Part shown: positions 47,380-59,873 of the stretch, piece by piece | Numbering within the stretch: position 1 is the stretch's first letter | How the letters are laid out: the number at the start of each line of letters is the position of its first letter | Assembly: GCF_010093535.1 (NCBI RefSeq) | Contig: NW_022985183.1 | Location: 918,051-982,050, forward strand | Length of the DNA stretch: 64,000 nucleotides | Direction of reading: 5' to 3' | Source of the DNA: Lindgomyces ingoldianus | Lineage: Eukaryota > Ascomycota > Dothideomycetes > Pleosporales > Lindgomycetaceae | The notes under the pieces: model-generated | Database searches by the model: none | What the model saw: the letters and a program-made list of their open reading frames with translations, nothing else | Told to the model about the DNA's origin: nothing | Translations under genes and position numbers: made by a program

Positions 47380-50300
47380 ACTTTACACCTAAGAAGGTTA
47401 TATAATTCTAGAAGGCATAAAGGAAGAAGAATAACTACATAGGGTAACTATATAATATTTTAGCTAATAAGGCTATAGTATTTATTAAGCTCTACTAACG
47501 CCTTGCTATTTTTAAGGCATTATATATAAGCATCTTTTCTAATATTTTTAAAAAGTGCGCACATATGTTCTACTTTTATAATATTAGTTTAGGATAATTA
47601 TAGAAGTTACTGTATAAGCAGCTTAGTAATTACTTTAATACTAATGTAAACTATAACTAGTATTAGATAGATTAGACAATAATAAGCTTTATATAAAGTA
47701 AGTAAAAAAACTTTATAAAAACTTTATATAAAGCTTTTAAAGCTATAATTAATAAACTTACTTTTACATAAAAAGCTCTTAGTTAATAATTCTAAAGTAA
47801 GATACTACTTTACACTGCTATTATATAAGCATGCTAAGGGCAACTTAAACTTAAATAAGTAATGTTCTTAATTAAGCTTATATATAAGGCACTGTACAGT
47901 GACCTCTATTTAGCACTTTAGGTTATAATTAATTAATAGAATAATGCATTTATAAATAAATTCTAGGATGTGTACTACACTAATAGGTAATATAGCTTAC
48001 TATGTACACATAGCTATTAACAACATAGAAGAAGCCTAAGAAGATATAGAGGATTATTTAGACTACAGTCCTCTATATAATTAAAGTAATGCTTTATTTA
48101 TTATAAAAAAAAATATTAGTTAATAAATTATCTTTATATAAATTAATTTTATGCAAAACGCTAATATATCTCTTTATATAAAAAATTCTATAATAAGACA
48201 CTAACATGTAAGAAGGTAAATATGTACATTTAAAAGTTTAAAAGTAAACTAAAGTAAAAAAAAAAAAAGTTGCATAATAATAATAACTTAAATAAAAAAA
48301 AAGGTAAGAAGATTATTAACTACTTTACTAATGCTACATTTTTTTACTGCGCAACTGTAGAGGACATCTACAGCCTAGAACCTAAAGGATACGCAGAATA
48401 GTTTATCCTTAAAAATTAATACTGTACAGTATACTAAGGTAAACTATAGGATACTAGCGCAGTAAGAATCTCTACTATAGGGAAGTTATAACTTAAAGCA
48501 TACCTACAAGAATCCCCTTATATAAAAGTAGACTAGACACTAAAGAAAAAAAGTATTAGCTTTAAAAGATAAAAATTAATAGAATTAATTAGTACTATAT
48601 AAATTACTAACCTAGTTAGTAACATAATGTATTACATCTTAAAGACTCTAACACTATTCTTACTATTACTAGTAGATGCTAACTAACTTAGGGCATACTT
48701 TAACAACATTTTAAATGTTATTATATGTAAAGACAAAACTATTATCTTTATTATATAAAAATAAGGACACTTTTTTTTTAATATTAGTAAGAAAAAATTT
48801 ATGTCTTTTTTTACTAAATTAAAACTTTACTGCCTTTACTGCTAATTTAAACACCCCTGCATAAAAAAACTCTAGAAAATGCTAACTAGCGCTAGCTACA
48901 ACATTAATGCTGCAGTGCTAGAAAAGATTAAGAAGTTCTACTACCTCTGCTAATTATATAACTAGGCCTTATAAAGATTTAAGTTTATAATTAAAGATAA
49001 CACTTACTTTAACTATAAAGTTGTTATTAATGTTATATAAATTAATAATAAAGATGTCTTACATGTTATTAATGTAGACACATTATTTTAGGCTGCTATA
49101 TTTCTAAAATCTATGTCTATATAAGATACCTAGGATGCACTATGCAAATGCTAGATTAACACCTATTAAGGACCTTTAGACTATATTATGTATAACTCTA
49201 GTATAAACTTTACTTTAGAGGATTTTTAAGCTTATATAAAGATTATAAGAGCTACATGTAGGCAGATGCCTGTAAAAGCATATTAGGTAGTTAGAAAGGT
49301 TAAGCGTGTGCACATACCTCTCTAATAAGTGTTTAACATTCTAAAGACTAAGCTAAGTGACTGTATAAATAATAAGGCTATTCTATAGATAGTAGTTAAG
49401 GCTCTAAACAACATAGCTAGCCTATATAGTCTAGTACCTACGCTGCTAGTTTTTAGAGCATACCTAAGAATTAACCTAGACTTTTTACTATTACTAGACA
49501 TTATTACATAAGTAAGCGCTGTATAAAAGGTAATAAAGATACTTTAAAAAGACTATATAAAAGTAAATATTAATTATGTAATTAACACTTATAATAGCTC
49601 TATAACATATAAAGTTCTTAACTTCCCCCTTAGCTTAGAGATTATAGCATAGAGAGAGAAGAAAGGCTAGACTAGCCTATATAAGATTAAGAGTATTAAA
49701 AAGAGAGACATTATTATTAAAAAAAAAAATAGCCTACTAAAGCTTTAATATACACAGGTTAAACTATACTATAAAGAAAAAAAGAAAGATAACCTACTTA
49801 TAATAGATAACCTAGATAAACTAATCTCTATATAAAGAGATTTTTTAAAAAAAAGGAAAAGAGAACAGCCCTATAAAAATATTACAAAGGCAGAACTAAA
49901 GCCTACTATAGACTAAGCCCCTTAGAATAGTAATGCTGCACTAGTGCAAAGAGAAGATATAGATACTAAAAGAAGTAAAAAGTAAAGAAAACCTGTATAA
50001 AGTCTAGACTAGGTATTTCTAACCTAAAAAAAGAAGAATAATTAGGCCTTATCTATTAAGCTTTATATAGATAGTGTAATTACTATACCTAAAAAACTAT
50101 TTAAAAAATTAGACTATATAAAGATAAACACTTTAATTACTAATAGCACTTTTAAAGTTATAGTGTATAACTTAATAAGGCATAAAGGTTAGATTTTTAA
50201 CCTTTACTTTATATTAAAAGTAAAAGGCAAAACAACTTAACTATATAAGAAATTCTGCCTAGTGTTTGCTAGCTACTTAAATAAAGAGAAAAGAGAAATC

Positions 50301-51570
50301 CTTACTTAGTTACTAACTATCTAGAGAATAAGCTAGAGACTACTTTTAGCTATAAAAGTAAGCCTAAGAGCTACATATAAAATGCATTTTAAACTATGTA
50401 ATATTATATAAGTATATATTTAATTAATAGATAAGCTTATGCGCACGCTGTATATAAAGCTACTAAAGAAGATGCGCTAGAGCTTTTTACTAAATATAAT
50501 ACTCTAGGTTGTACAACTCTTATATAGAGCTGCTAAATTAAAACTGTATTAGTTTAAAACATATTATAACTACTATAAAGAAAAGCTGTGTATGCACATT
50601 TTTTTATATAACCCCTACTTTTTAATTACTAATAAAGGAGAGCACACCTTTAGTATTACTAGCTTATAAATAAATAATACTTTAAGCGTTATAATAAAAG
50701 ATTTTACGCAAAGAGAAAAAAAAAACTATAAAAAGTAAAGTTTTATATAAAAGGTAAAACTATTCTAGTAGAGAAGCAGCTTATTAAGTTTAATAGTAAA
50801 AGAATTAAACTTACACATAACATAGTAGTCTTTACTTAGAAAGGATAAGTAAGCTACCTTTATATAATTAACTTAAAGAATAAGGATGCTGCATAATAAT
50901 ATGTTAAGTAATATGCAAAAGGGGTATACATTGCATTTATGTGTTAACTAGAGGCAGCATTTAACCTGTCTATTACTGCATAAACTATAAACCCTTTGCA
51001 TAATAACATTAACACACTTAACGCATAAATCTAATAGCAGATAGATAATAGTAAGTGTAGTCTTACTTTTCTACTATTATAGCTTAATTATGCAAAGCTG
51101 TTTATCTTTATAGATAAATTATTTACTAATAATAAAAACTTTAGCTTACAGCTAAAATTCTTAATTATATTAAGTAATAAAGACTGTATAAAGTAAAGTA
51201 ACTACTTTAAAATACTAGGTAACATTATACACTAAAATTCTACTAAGTGTAAAAAAGTAACTAGAAGTGTCCTTACTAGTAAACTGTACAGAATAGTTAA
51301 AAAGTTTAATAATATAATTACTCTTAGTATAACTTTATAGTAAATTATATAAACGCTTAAACTACTACTAATTCTAGTAGTAATCTGCATAAATTTAAGG
51401 TTTTTATATAATTACCTTATTAAGCTAAGCACTACTAGTAAAACGTAACTTATAATTAACATTATGTTACTCTATAAATTATACAAGAAAAGGGAAATTA
51501 CTAAAATAAAGTAAATTAATAGTAAAAACAACTTAGTAAATGCATGTATAAAGAAAACACTAAACTAGGC
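47380..51570 (+). pseudogene. gag-pol remnant of copia element G
   Basis: Read through stops, the order is gag-like region, integrase (about 48800-49620, with V-K-A-L-N-N and L-V-P-T-L-L-V-F-R-A-Y-L-R at 49410-49470), RT (about 50190-50960, with L-V-F-A-S-Y and R-L-L-L-A-I-K segments) and RNase H (about 51010-51560, with I-D-K-L-F-T-N-N-K and C-I-D-L-R/S-x-L-Y-N-Y-L segments, then P-A-D-like C-terminal motifs). These match the common fungal copia polyprotein, which has A-I-N-D-T and D-x-S-F-A-N-N at the same places. All differences noted are RIP-type. Inactive. Confidence 0.83.
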
Positions 51571-52009
51571 TCTTTAATTATTAGTCCTAACTAACTGCCT
51601 CTCTGTCTAGATAGAAGCATCTGTAGACTAGCTAGATCCTGTGCGCAAAGATGCCTTAGACTAACTAGACTAACAACGCCTTTATATAAGGCCTATTTTT
51701 CTTTATTTTTATTTTTTTTTATATTGTACGCACTTATCTTTCTTATTATAAGAATCTGTCACTGTTAGCACTATACAAAAAGAGAAAAGAGCTAGGGGAT
51801 TATACAGTAGAGCTTAGAAAGTAAAAGATAAAGAAGAGAAGAGCTATTTACATAGCGCAACTAGCCTATTCTAATGCACAGCATTACTAAGGCAAGTCCT
51901 AACAAATAGAGTAGAGTAAAGGCAGAATGTAATTAGATAGACCTACACAGATAGAAAAGAGGTAACACGTACAGAAGGCAACTCTTTAGATAAAAAGAAA
52001 AGTTGCTAG

Positions 52010-52275
52010 TGTCTGTACGCAGCAGCAGCGTTGTGGCCTGGATACAAGCGATCACGCACGAGCAGGATCACGTATCTATGTCACATAATGCTCGTGCGCG
52101 AACCTCTGTGCGCGAACATCTAGATATCCCCTTTTTTCTCTGTACAGAGGAAAAACAAGAAGCAATTAACACTAGTTACCTAACACCCCTGTGCGATGTT
52201 TACACCGTGCAAACCTCTCCGTCTTGTACGCATTTGCTGACACTAAGTGCTAGCTAGCAGAGAGTCCATTTAACA
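52010..52275 (+). repeat. 3' LTR of copia element G
   Basis: 266 bp. Its outer end (GCGATGTTTACACCGTGC region) is better preserved than the same part of the 5' LTR. Confidence 0.94.
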
Positions 52276-52280
52276 AGTAT

Positions 52281-52620
52281 ATTTAAAAAACACTTAATGC
52301 TATTAAAACTGCTTTAATAAGTTTTAATAATTATATAAGTTAGAGCCTAAAGAATATAAAAATATATAAAAAAGCTAACTATTTAGTTGCAGTAATTATA
52401 CAGACAGTAAGTAAGCTACTGCTTATAATAGACACTTTAGATATGCTCTACTATCTTCTAATTACTTTATATTAGCTAAAGATAATTAAAAAATATAGTA
52501 AAAGTATTAAATAAAAAGTTTTTACTTAGCCTAAACTACTTAATCTAGATGTTATTATAAACCTTATATCTTCTTTTAATAGTACTTTTATTATAAAAGA
52601 TAGCACTAAGGTTTTAGACC
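52281..52620. other. AT-rich mutated spacer
   Basis: RIP-like, nothing recognised. Confidence 0.6.
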
Positions 52621-53015
52621 TAACTTGTTAGATTAAAGCACTGTTTCTAGGCTTCCTGAGATGAATGATGGGTTTGGATATGATGTATGGGATGATTGAT
52701 TGATTGTATTGATCGTTGTGATTTATCGATCCTTTTTGTGCTCTACTCGTGTTGCTCGGCTTTTGTTTTTCCGATCCGAGTCCCTCGCGCACTAGCCCTA
52801 TGCGCGACCAGCTTGCAACATGCTGCAATCTGCTGCAAAATGCTGTAACATGCTGCAATTTGCTGCAATTTGCTGCAACATGCTGCAAAATGCTGCAAAA
52901 TGCTGCAAAATGCAGCAATTTGCAGCAACATACTGTTCGAGCTTATTGCTCGTACTATGTAGCAGCTTTCGTCAAACGTTCCTCCTGTCTTGACAGTAGG
53001 TGCGCATATCTGACA
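52621..53015. other. Small GC-normal island between two copia elements
   Basis: About 400 bp of unmutated sequence set in AT-rich DNA. It includes TGATTGATTG-type short repeats near 52690 and a 10-bp minisatellite. Overlapping open frames on both strands (52628-52918 minus, 52743-52931 minus, 52749-53018 plus) follow the repeat period and lack conserved features, so no gene is called. No duplication or terminal inverted repeat was found. Confidence 0.6.
52811..52930 (+). repeat. 10-bp minisatellite, about 12 units
   Basis: Consensus TGCTGCAAHW repeated in exact 10-bp register from 52811 to 52930 with small variations (TGCTGTAACA, TGCAGCAATT). Each unit holds TGCNGCA, itself nearly palindromic. 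Confidence 0.95.
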
Positions 53016-53184
53016 TAACTAACTAGCTATAGCAGAAGAATGTTAACTAATAGCATACTTAGAAAAGCTATAGCATGTAAATTAAATATTAACTGTATAG
53101 TAGCTCTATGCACTAAACTTACTACACTTAAAAGATAATAATATGTAATTTTTTTTAATATTAAATTTTATTTTATACTAGAGG

Positions 53185-53464
53185 TGTCCGTACGCAGCAG
53201 CAGAGTCGCGGCCTGGATACGAGCGATCGCGCACGAGCAGGATCACGTATCTATGTCACATGATGCTCGTGCGCGAACCTCCGTGCACGAACATCTAGAT
53301 ATCCCCCTTTTCCTCTGTACAGAGGAAAGACAAGAGCAATAGAACTAGAAACATGTTGCCCTCACCATACCTACCTTGTACGCTGTGCACACCGTACACT
53401 ACTCTTACTCTTGCTACTTAAGTGCTTATACTATAAGCAGCTAGCTGTTAGAGCCTATTTAACA
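53185..53464 (+). repeat. 5' LTR of copia element H
   Basis: 280 bp. Shares its first ~150 bp with element G LTRs, then differs until the last ~15 bp. Very well preserved (many CpG and CpA steps). Confidence 0.94.
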
Positions 53465-53509
53465 CTAATTAGTAGTTAATTTAATTAACTGCAAATTAGC
53501 AAGAGTGAT

Positions 53510-54170
53510 AACAGAGTACCTACGCTCTGCAAGGTACTTTGTTTTGTTACCTATCCCCTAGGAAGAGTGACAACAAAGCACCTACGCCCTGCAAGGTACT
53601 TTGTTTAGTTACCTATCCTTTAGGATAGCAGATTAATCCTTTGCATTGTACAGTAAGCCCTGCTACTGTACAAAGTAAAGAGGAGATAGTGTNNNNNNNN
53701 NNNNNNNNNNNNNNNNNNNNNNNNNNNNNNNNNNNNNNNNNNNNNNNNNNNNNNNNNAAAGCTGCACAACCTAGCAGCTAGACAATAGCATATTAATCCT
53801 TTGCATTATACAGCAAGCTCTGCTACTGTACAAAGTAAAGAGGAGATAGTGTGAGGCGCACACTAAAGCCATTAAAGCTGCACGACCTAGCAGCTAGACA
53901 ACAGCAGTACCCGCGCGATCTACTGCACAAGCAATTAACCTTACGCCCTGTAAGGCACTTTGTTTTGTTACCTATCTCTTAGGAAAAGTAACAACAAAGC
54001 ACCTACGCCTTATAAGGTACTTTGTTTAGTTACCTATCTCTTAGAATAGTAGATTAATTCTTTGCATTATACAGCAAGCTCTGCTACTGTACAAAGTAAA
54101 GAGAAGATAGTGCAAGGCGCACACTAAAGCCATTAAAGCTGCACAACCTAGCAGCTAGACAACAGCAGTA
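53510..54170 (+). repeat. Tandem repeats in the leader of element H
   Basis: Two interleaved modules repeat. One holds GGTACTTTGTTTTGTTACC-type inverted motifs (53534 on and 53961 on). The other is about 117 bp, with TACTGTACAAAGTAAAGAGG and CTAGCAGCTAGACAA (about 53630, 53791 and 54051). The whole block repeats with a period near 420 bp. Paired AACAAAG.ACC / GGTACTTTGTT arms could form stem-loops in the RNA leader. Confidence 0.85.
53693..53757. other. Assembly gap (65 N)
   Basis: The gap interrupts one leader repeat unit. Comparison with the next unit suggests that only about 21 bases need be missing, so the run of 65 N may not reflect the true size, or additional repeat units are collapsed here. 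Confidence 0.95.
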
Positions 54171-54774
54171 CCTGCGCAATCTACTAGAAAAGTAATTAAC
54201 TATACTATTATAATAAAATCCTACTAGCAACTAACAACTCTGCGTAATAATAGAAAGAATAAGGAATAATTTCTATTATATAAACAACTTACAAAGGACA
54301 CAGGGATATTAGAGGCAACACTACAGAATAAGACTAGCCTAAAGTACTAGAATAATAAGATTAACATGTTAAAGGCTCTAATAAGCCTATAGACTTAATT
54401 ATATGCAGGTTGCATAATTACTAATCTACGTATAATAACTTAAAAGGGCGCTACTCTTCTAAGTGCGTACATAGAGGATTTTAAAAGATAGACACTATAA
54501 GACTTCTTAGCACTTAGCTGCGTGTTTAAAAGGGAGCTTATATAAGTACTAGAGGACAAGGGAATTACACTATAGCTAGGCACTAAAGGTACCTAAGCCT
54601 AGAAGCTGTATAATATAGCATAAAAGAAGGTAATTACACTAAAAAGGCTTTATATACAACCTTTATTACTGTATAAGGCTTTGCACAGAAGTAGACTAAA
54701 CATAATACTGCTATTAATACTAAATATACTAGCATTACCTGCTCTTACACTTTAGCTAGCACTACACTAATCAC

Positions 54775-54901
54775 TGTACAAACAATACATGCCACTCTAC
54801 CCAACGCCTGCTTCACACCCTTAATCGTACACACCACCGCCTGCAGTAGTGTATGCACCACTGATACCACCTGCACAATCTATACTACATTACAACCTGT
54901 A
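54775..54901 (+). pseudogene. Proline-rich part of the gag of element H
   Basis: In frame, this stretch reads as Pro/Tyr-rich protein (motifs Y-P-T-P-A, T-P-P-P-A, L-I-P-P-A), typical of the low-complexity N-terminal part of copia gag. It stands out as C-rich and G-poor within mutated DNA; CpC dinucleotides of proline codons are not RIP targets, which would explain its survival. Confidence 0.5.
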
Positions 54902-54939
54902 TAAACTTCTACTCTAGAGGGAAACTGCTAAAGAAAAAC

Positions 54940-57900
54940 TTCTAGCAAATAAGATTATATAATTTTAAAAAGTATAAAAAAAATAATAACTATATAGGTT
55001 AACTATATAACATCTTTATAAATAAAATAAAGATCTTTATTAATTTATGTTAATAACTAAATATCTAAGAAACTTAGTACACAGACATCTTTCTAGATAT
55101 CTTAAAAAGTTAGGCAAATATGTACTATATGCACAACATAGGCCCTAGACATAACTAGAAGCATTTGTATAACACCTTAAGTAGTTACTTTAACACTAAT
55201 GTAAACTATAGCTAGTACTAGACAGACTAGATAATAATAACTTTTACATAATACTAATAAAAAAACTTTAATAAAAGTTTATATAAAGTTTTTAAAATAA
55301 TAATTAATAAGCTTATGCTTATATAAAGAGCACTAAAAACAGAATTTTAAAGAAATATTCTACTGCACACTGCTATTATATAAGCCTATTAAGGATAACT
55401 AGAACTAGAACATGCTATATTTACTATTAAGCCTTTATGTAAAGCTTTATTTAGTAACCTATAAGCATTACTCTAAGTTACTATAGACTAAAGGGTAAAC
55501 TAATACCTCTAAGAACTGCCTAATATATACTACATAAACTGCTAATATAACTCTGCATAATAAAAGTCTACATAATAAAAAGAAAGCTTTCTTCTATGTA
55601 AAAAAAAATAATATAGAAAATCTCTATTTAGGTTTAGGCTATAATCTAGAGATAACTGCACATAGATAAAAAAGTGCTTTATCTACTATAAAAAAGAATG
55701 TTAGTTATTAAACTACTCTTATAATAACTATATATAAGTAAAGAACTAGTATATTACCTTATATAAAAATTTTTATAATAAGACCTTATTATATAAAGCT
55801 ATTACCTTATACATCTAAGACTTTAAAGGTTACTCTAAGAAAGAAAATAATTTGCATAATATAAAAAAAATAAAATAAAAAAGTAAGAATGCTAAAAAAG
55901 CTATTAACTACTTTACCTTTACTACTTATTTACACTATGTAATAGGAGAGGACATCTACAGCATTAAACCTAAAAAATATGCTAAGTAGTTTATTTTTAA
56001 TAACTAATACTATATAGTATACTAAGGCAAACTATAAGACATAGGCGTAGTAAAAATTTTTACTATTAGTAAGTTCTAACTTAAAGTGTATATATAAAAA
56101 AACTTATATATAGAAATTAATTAGATACTTAGCTAAACAAATATTAGCTTTAAAGGCTAAACACTAAAAAGATTAATTAGTACTATATAAATCTAAAACT
56201 TAATTAGTCTAGTTATATACTACATTTTAGAGACTTTAACACTATTTTTACTATTACTAGTAGATGCTAATTAACTTAGGGTATACTTTAATAATATTTT
56301 AAATATTATTATATGTAAAGACAAAACTACTGTACTTATTATATAAAAATAAAGACACTTTTTTTTAATATTAGTAAAAAAAAATCTATGTTTTTTTTTA
56401 CTAAATTAAAACTTTACTGCCTCTACTACTAATTTAGACACCCTTGCATAGAGAGACTCTAGAAGATGCTAACTAGCGCTAGCTATAACATTAATACTGT
56501 AGTGCTAGAAGAGATTAAGAAGTTTTACTACTTCTGCTAATTATATAACTAGGCCTTATAAAAATTTAAGTTTATAATTAAAAATAACACCTACTTTAAC
56601 TATAAAGTTGTTATTAATGTTATATAAATTAATAATAAAGATGTCTTATATGTTATTAATATAAATATATTATTTTAGGCTGCTACATTCTTAAAATTTA
56701 TGTCTACATAAAATACCTAGGATGCACTGTGTAAATGCTAGATTAACACTTATTAAGAACTTTTAGACTATATTATGTATAACTTTAGTATAAACTTTGC
56801 TTTAAAGGATTTTTAAGCTTATGCAAAGATTATAAAAGCTATATGTAGGCAGATGCCTATAGAAGCATATTAGGCAGTTAAAAAAGTTAAGCGCGCGCAC
56901 ACACCTTTTTAATAAGTGTTTAACATCCTAAAGACTAAGCTAGGTAACTGTACAGATAATAAGGCTATCCTACAGATAGCAGTTAAGGCTCTAAATAACA
57001 CAGCTAGCCTGCATAGTCTAGTACCTATGCTGCTAGTCTTTAGGGCATACCTAAGAATTAACCTAGACTCTCTGCTATTACTAGACATTAATACATAAGC
57101 AAGCGCTATATAAAAAGTAATAAAGATACTTTAAAAAGACTATATAAAAGTAAACATTAATTATATAATTAACACTTATAATAGCTTTATAATGTATAAA
57201 GTTCTTAACCTCCCCCTTAGCTTAAAGATTATAGCATAGAAAAAAAAGAAAGGCTAGACTAGCCTATATAAAATTAAGAGCATTAAAGAGAGAAATATTA
57301 TTATTAAAAAAAATAGCCTACTAAAGCTTTAATGTACATAGGTTAAACTGTACTATAAAGAAAAAAAAGAAGATAACTTACTTATAATAGATAACCTAAA
57401 TAAACTAATCTCTATATAAAAGAATTTCTTAAAAAAGAGGGAAAAAAAACAGCTTTATAAAAATATTATAAAGGTAAAACTAGAGCCTACTATAGACTAA
57501 GCCCTTTAGAATAGTAATGCTGCACTAGTGTAAAGAAAAGATATAGATACTAAAAAAAGTAAAAAGTAAAGAAAACCTGCATAAAGTCTAGACTAGGTAT
57601 TTCTAACTTAAAAAAAAAGAATAATTAGGCCTTATTTATTAAGCTTTATATAGATAGTGTAATTACTACACTTAGAGAACTATTTAAGAAATTAGACTAT
57701 ATAAAAATAAACACTTTAATTACTAATAGCACTTTTAAGGTTATAGTGTATAACTTAATAAAGCATAAAGGTTAGATTTTTAACCTTTACTTTATATAAA
57801 AAGTAAAAAGCAAAACAACCTAACTATATAAGAAATTCTGCCTAGTGTTTGCTAGCTACTTAGATAAAAAGAAGAGAGAAATCCTTACCTAGTTACTAAC

Positions 57901-59170
57901 TATTTAGAGGATAAGCTAGAGACTACTTTTAGCTATAAAAGCAAGCTTAAGAGCTATGTATAAAATGCATTTTAAACTATGTAATATTATATAAGTATAC
58001 ATCTAATTAATAGATAAGCTTATGTGCACGCTATACATAAAGCTACTAAAGAAGATCTGCTAGAGCTTTCTACTAAATACAATACTCTAGGTTGTATAAC
58101 TCTTATATAGAGCTGCTAAATTAGGACTGTATTAGTTTAAGACATACTATAACTACTATAAAAAAAAGCTATGTATGCATATCTTTTTATATAACCCTTA
58201 CCTCTTAATTACTAATAAAGGAGAGCACACTTTTAGTATTACTAGCTTATAAATAAATAACACTTTAAGTATTATAATAAAGAATTTTACATAAAGAAAA
58301 AAAAAAACTATAAAAAGCAAAGTTTTATATAAAAAGTAAAACTATTTTAGTAGAAAAGTAGCCTATTAAGTTTAATAGTAAAAGAATTAAACTTACACAT
58401 AATAAAATAGTTTTTACTTAAAAGAGATAAGTAAGCTACCTTTATATAATTAACTTAAAAAATAAAAATGCTGCATAATAATATATTAAGTAATGTGTAA
58501 AAAGGGCATATATTATATCTATGTGTTAACTAAAGGTAGCATTTAACCTCTTTATTACTGCATAAACTATAGACCTTTTACATAATAACATTAACACACT
58601 TAACACATAAATTTAATAGTAGATAGATAATAGTAAGCGTAGTCTTACTTTCTTACTATTATAGCTTAATAGTGTAAAGCTGTTTATCTTTATAAATAAA
58701 TTATTTACTAATAATAAAAACTTTAGCTTATAGCTAGAATTTTTAATTATATTAAGTAATAAGAACTATATAAAGTAAAGTAACTACTTTAAAATACTAA
58801 GTAACATTATACACTAGAATTTTACTAAGTGTAAAAGAGTAACTAGAAGTGTTTTTACTAGTAAACTATATAAAATAGTTAAAGGGTTTAATAATGTAAT
58901 TACTTTTAGTATAACTTTATAGTAAATTATATAAACACTTAAACTGCTACTAATTTTAGTAGTAATTTACATAGATTTAAGGTTTTTATATAATTACCTT
59001 ATTAAGCTAGGCACTACTAGTAAAAAGTAACTTATAATTAACATTATATTACTCTATAAATTATATAAGAAAAGAGAAATTGCTAAGATTAAGTAAATTA
59101 ATAGTAAAAATAACTTAGTAAATGTATATATAAAAAAAACACTAAACTAGGCTTTTTAATTATTAGTCCT
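54940..59170 (+). pseudogene. gag-pol remnant of copia element H
   Basis: Colinear with element G: integrase about 56400-57240, RT about 57770-58560, RNase H about 58620-59170. One piece of the integrase C-terminal part is still open for 60 codons (56916-57098) and contains V-K-A-L-N-N-T-A-S-L and L-V-P-M-L-L-V-F-R-A-Y-L-R, a clear copia signature. Elsewhere stops abound. No active product is expected. Confidence 0.85.
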
Positions 59171-59588
59171 AACTAACTACCTCTCTGTCTAGATAGAAGC
59201 ATCTGTGGACTAGCTAGATCTTGTGCGCAAAGATGCCTTAGACTAACTAGACTAATAATGCCTTTATATAAGGCTTATTTCCTTTTTTTTTTTTTTATAT
59301 ATTATATGCACTTATTTTTCTTATTATAAGGATCTGTTACTGCTAGCACTATATAAAAAGAGAAAAGAGCTAGAGGATTATACAGCAAGGCTTAGAAAAA
59401 AAAGAATAAAAAAAAGAAAAGCTATTTACATAGCATAACTAGCTTATTCTAACACACAGCATTACTAGGGGTAAGTCCTAATAAATAAAGTAGAGTAAAA
59501 GTAGAACATAATTAGATAGACCTACACAGACAGAAGGGAGGTAATGTGTACAGAAGGTAACTTTTTAGACAAAAAGAAAAGTTGCTAG

Positions 59589-59868
59589 TGTCTGTACACA
59601 GCAGCAGAGTTGCGGCCTAAATACAAGCAATTGCGCACAAGCAGGATCACATATCTATGTTATATAATGCTTGTGCACAAACCTCTGTGCATAAACATCT
59701 AGATATCCCCTTTTTTCTCTGTATAAAAGAAAAACAAGAGTAATAGAACTAGAAACATATTACCCTTACTATACCTACCTTATACGCTGTGCACACTGTA
59801 CACTACTCTTACTCTTGCTACTTAAGTGCTTATACTATAAGCAGCTAGCTGTCAGAGCCCATTTAACA
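59589..59868 (+). repeat. 3' LTR of copia element H
   Basis: 280 bp, more mutated than the 5' LTR, especially in its inner first half. Confidence 0.94.
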
Positions 59869-59873
59869 AGAGG

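Larger units (their letters stand above)
46086..52275 (+). mobile_element. Complete RIP-mutated Ty1/copia retrotransposon (element G)
   Basis: 6190 bp, 266-bp LTRs starting TGTCTGTACGCAGCAGC and ending TATTTAACA / CATTTAACA, flanked by AGTAT (46081-46085 and 52276-52280). Integrase precedes RT and RNase H, the copia order. From about 47400 to its end it is colinear with element H, but the leader and the second half of the LTR differ. Confidence 0.96.
53185..59868 (+). mobile_element. Complete Ty1/copia retrotransposon with assembly gap (element H)
   Basis: 6684 bp including a 65-bp run of N. LTRs of 280 bp start TGTCCGTACGCAGC / TGTCTGTACACAGC and end TATTTAACA / CATTTAACA, flanked by AGAGG (53180-53184 and 59869-59873). 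The coding part is colinear with element G. The leader holds tandem repeats absent from G, and the 5' kilobase is far less RIP-mutated than the rest. Confidence 0.95.

Noticed and set aside
52628..53018. Three overlapping open frames on both strands, with repeated Leu-Gln or Cys-Ser motifs
   Set aside because: They are translations of the 10-bp minisatellite; no start context, splice sites or conserved domain.
53510..54170. Possible CRISPR-like alternation of repeat and spacer
   Set aside because: The repeats are long, imperfect, inside a retrotransposon leader, and the organism is clearly a fungus.
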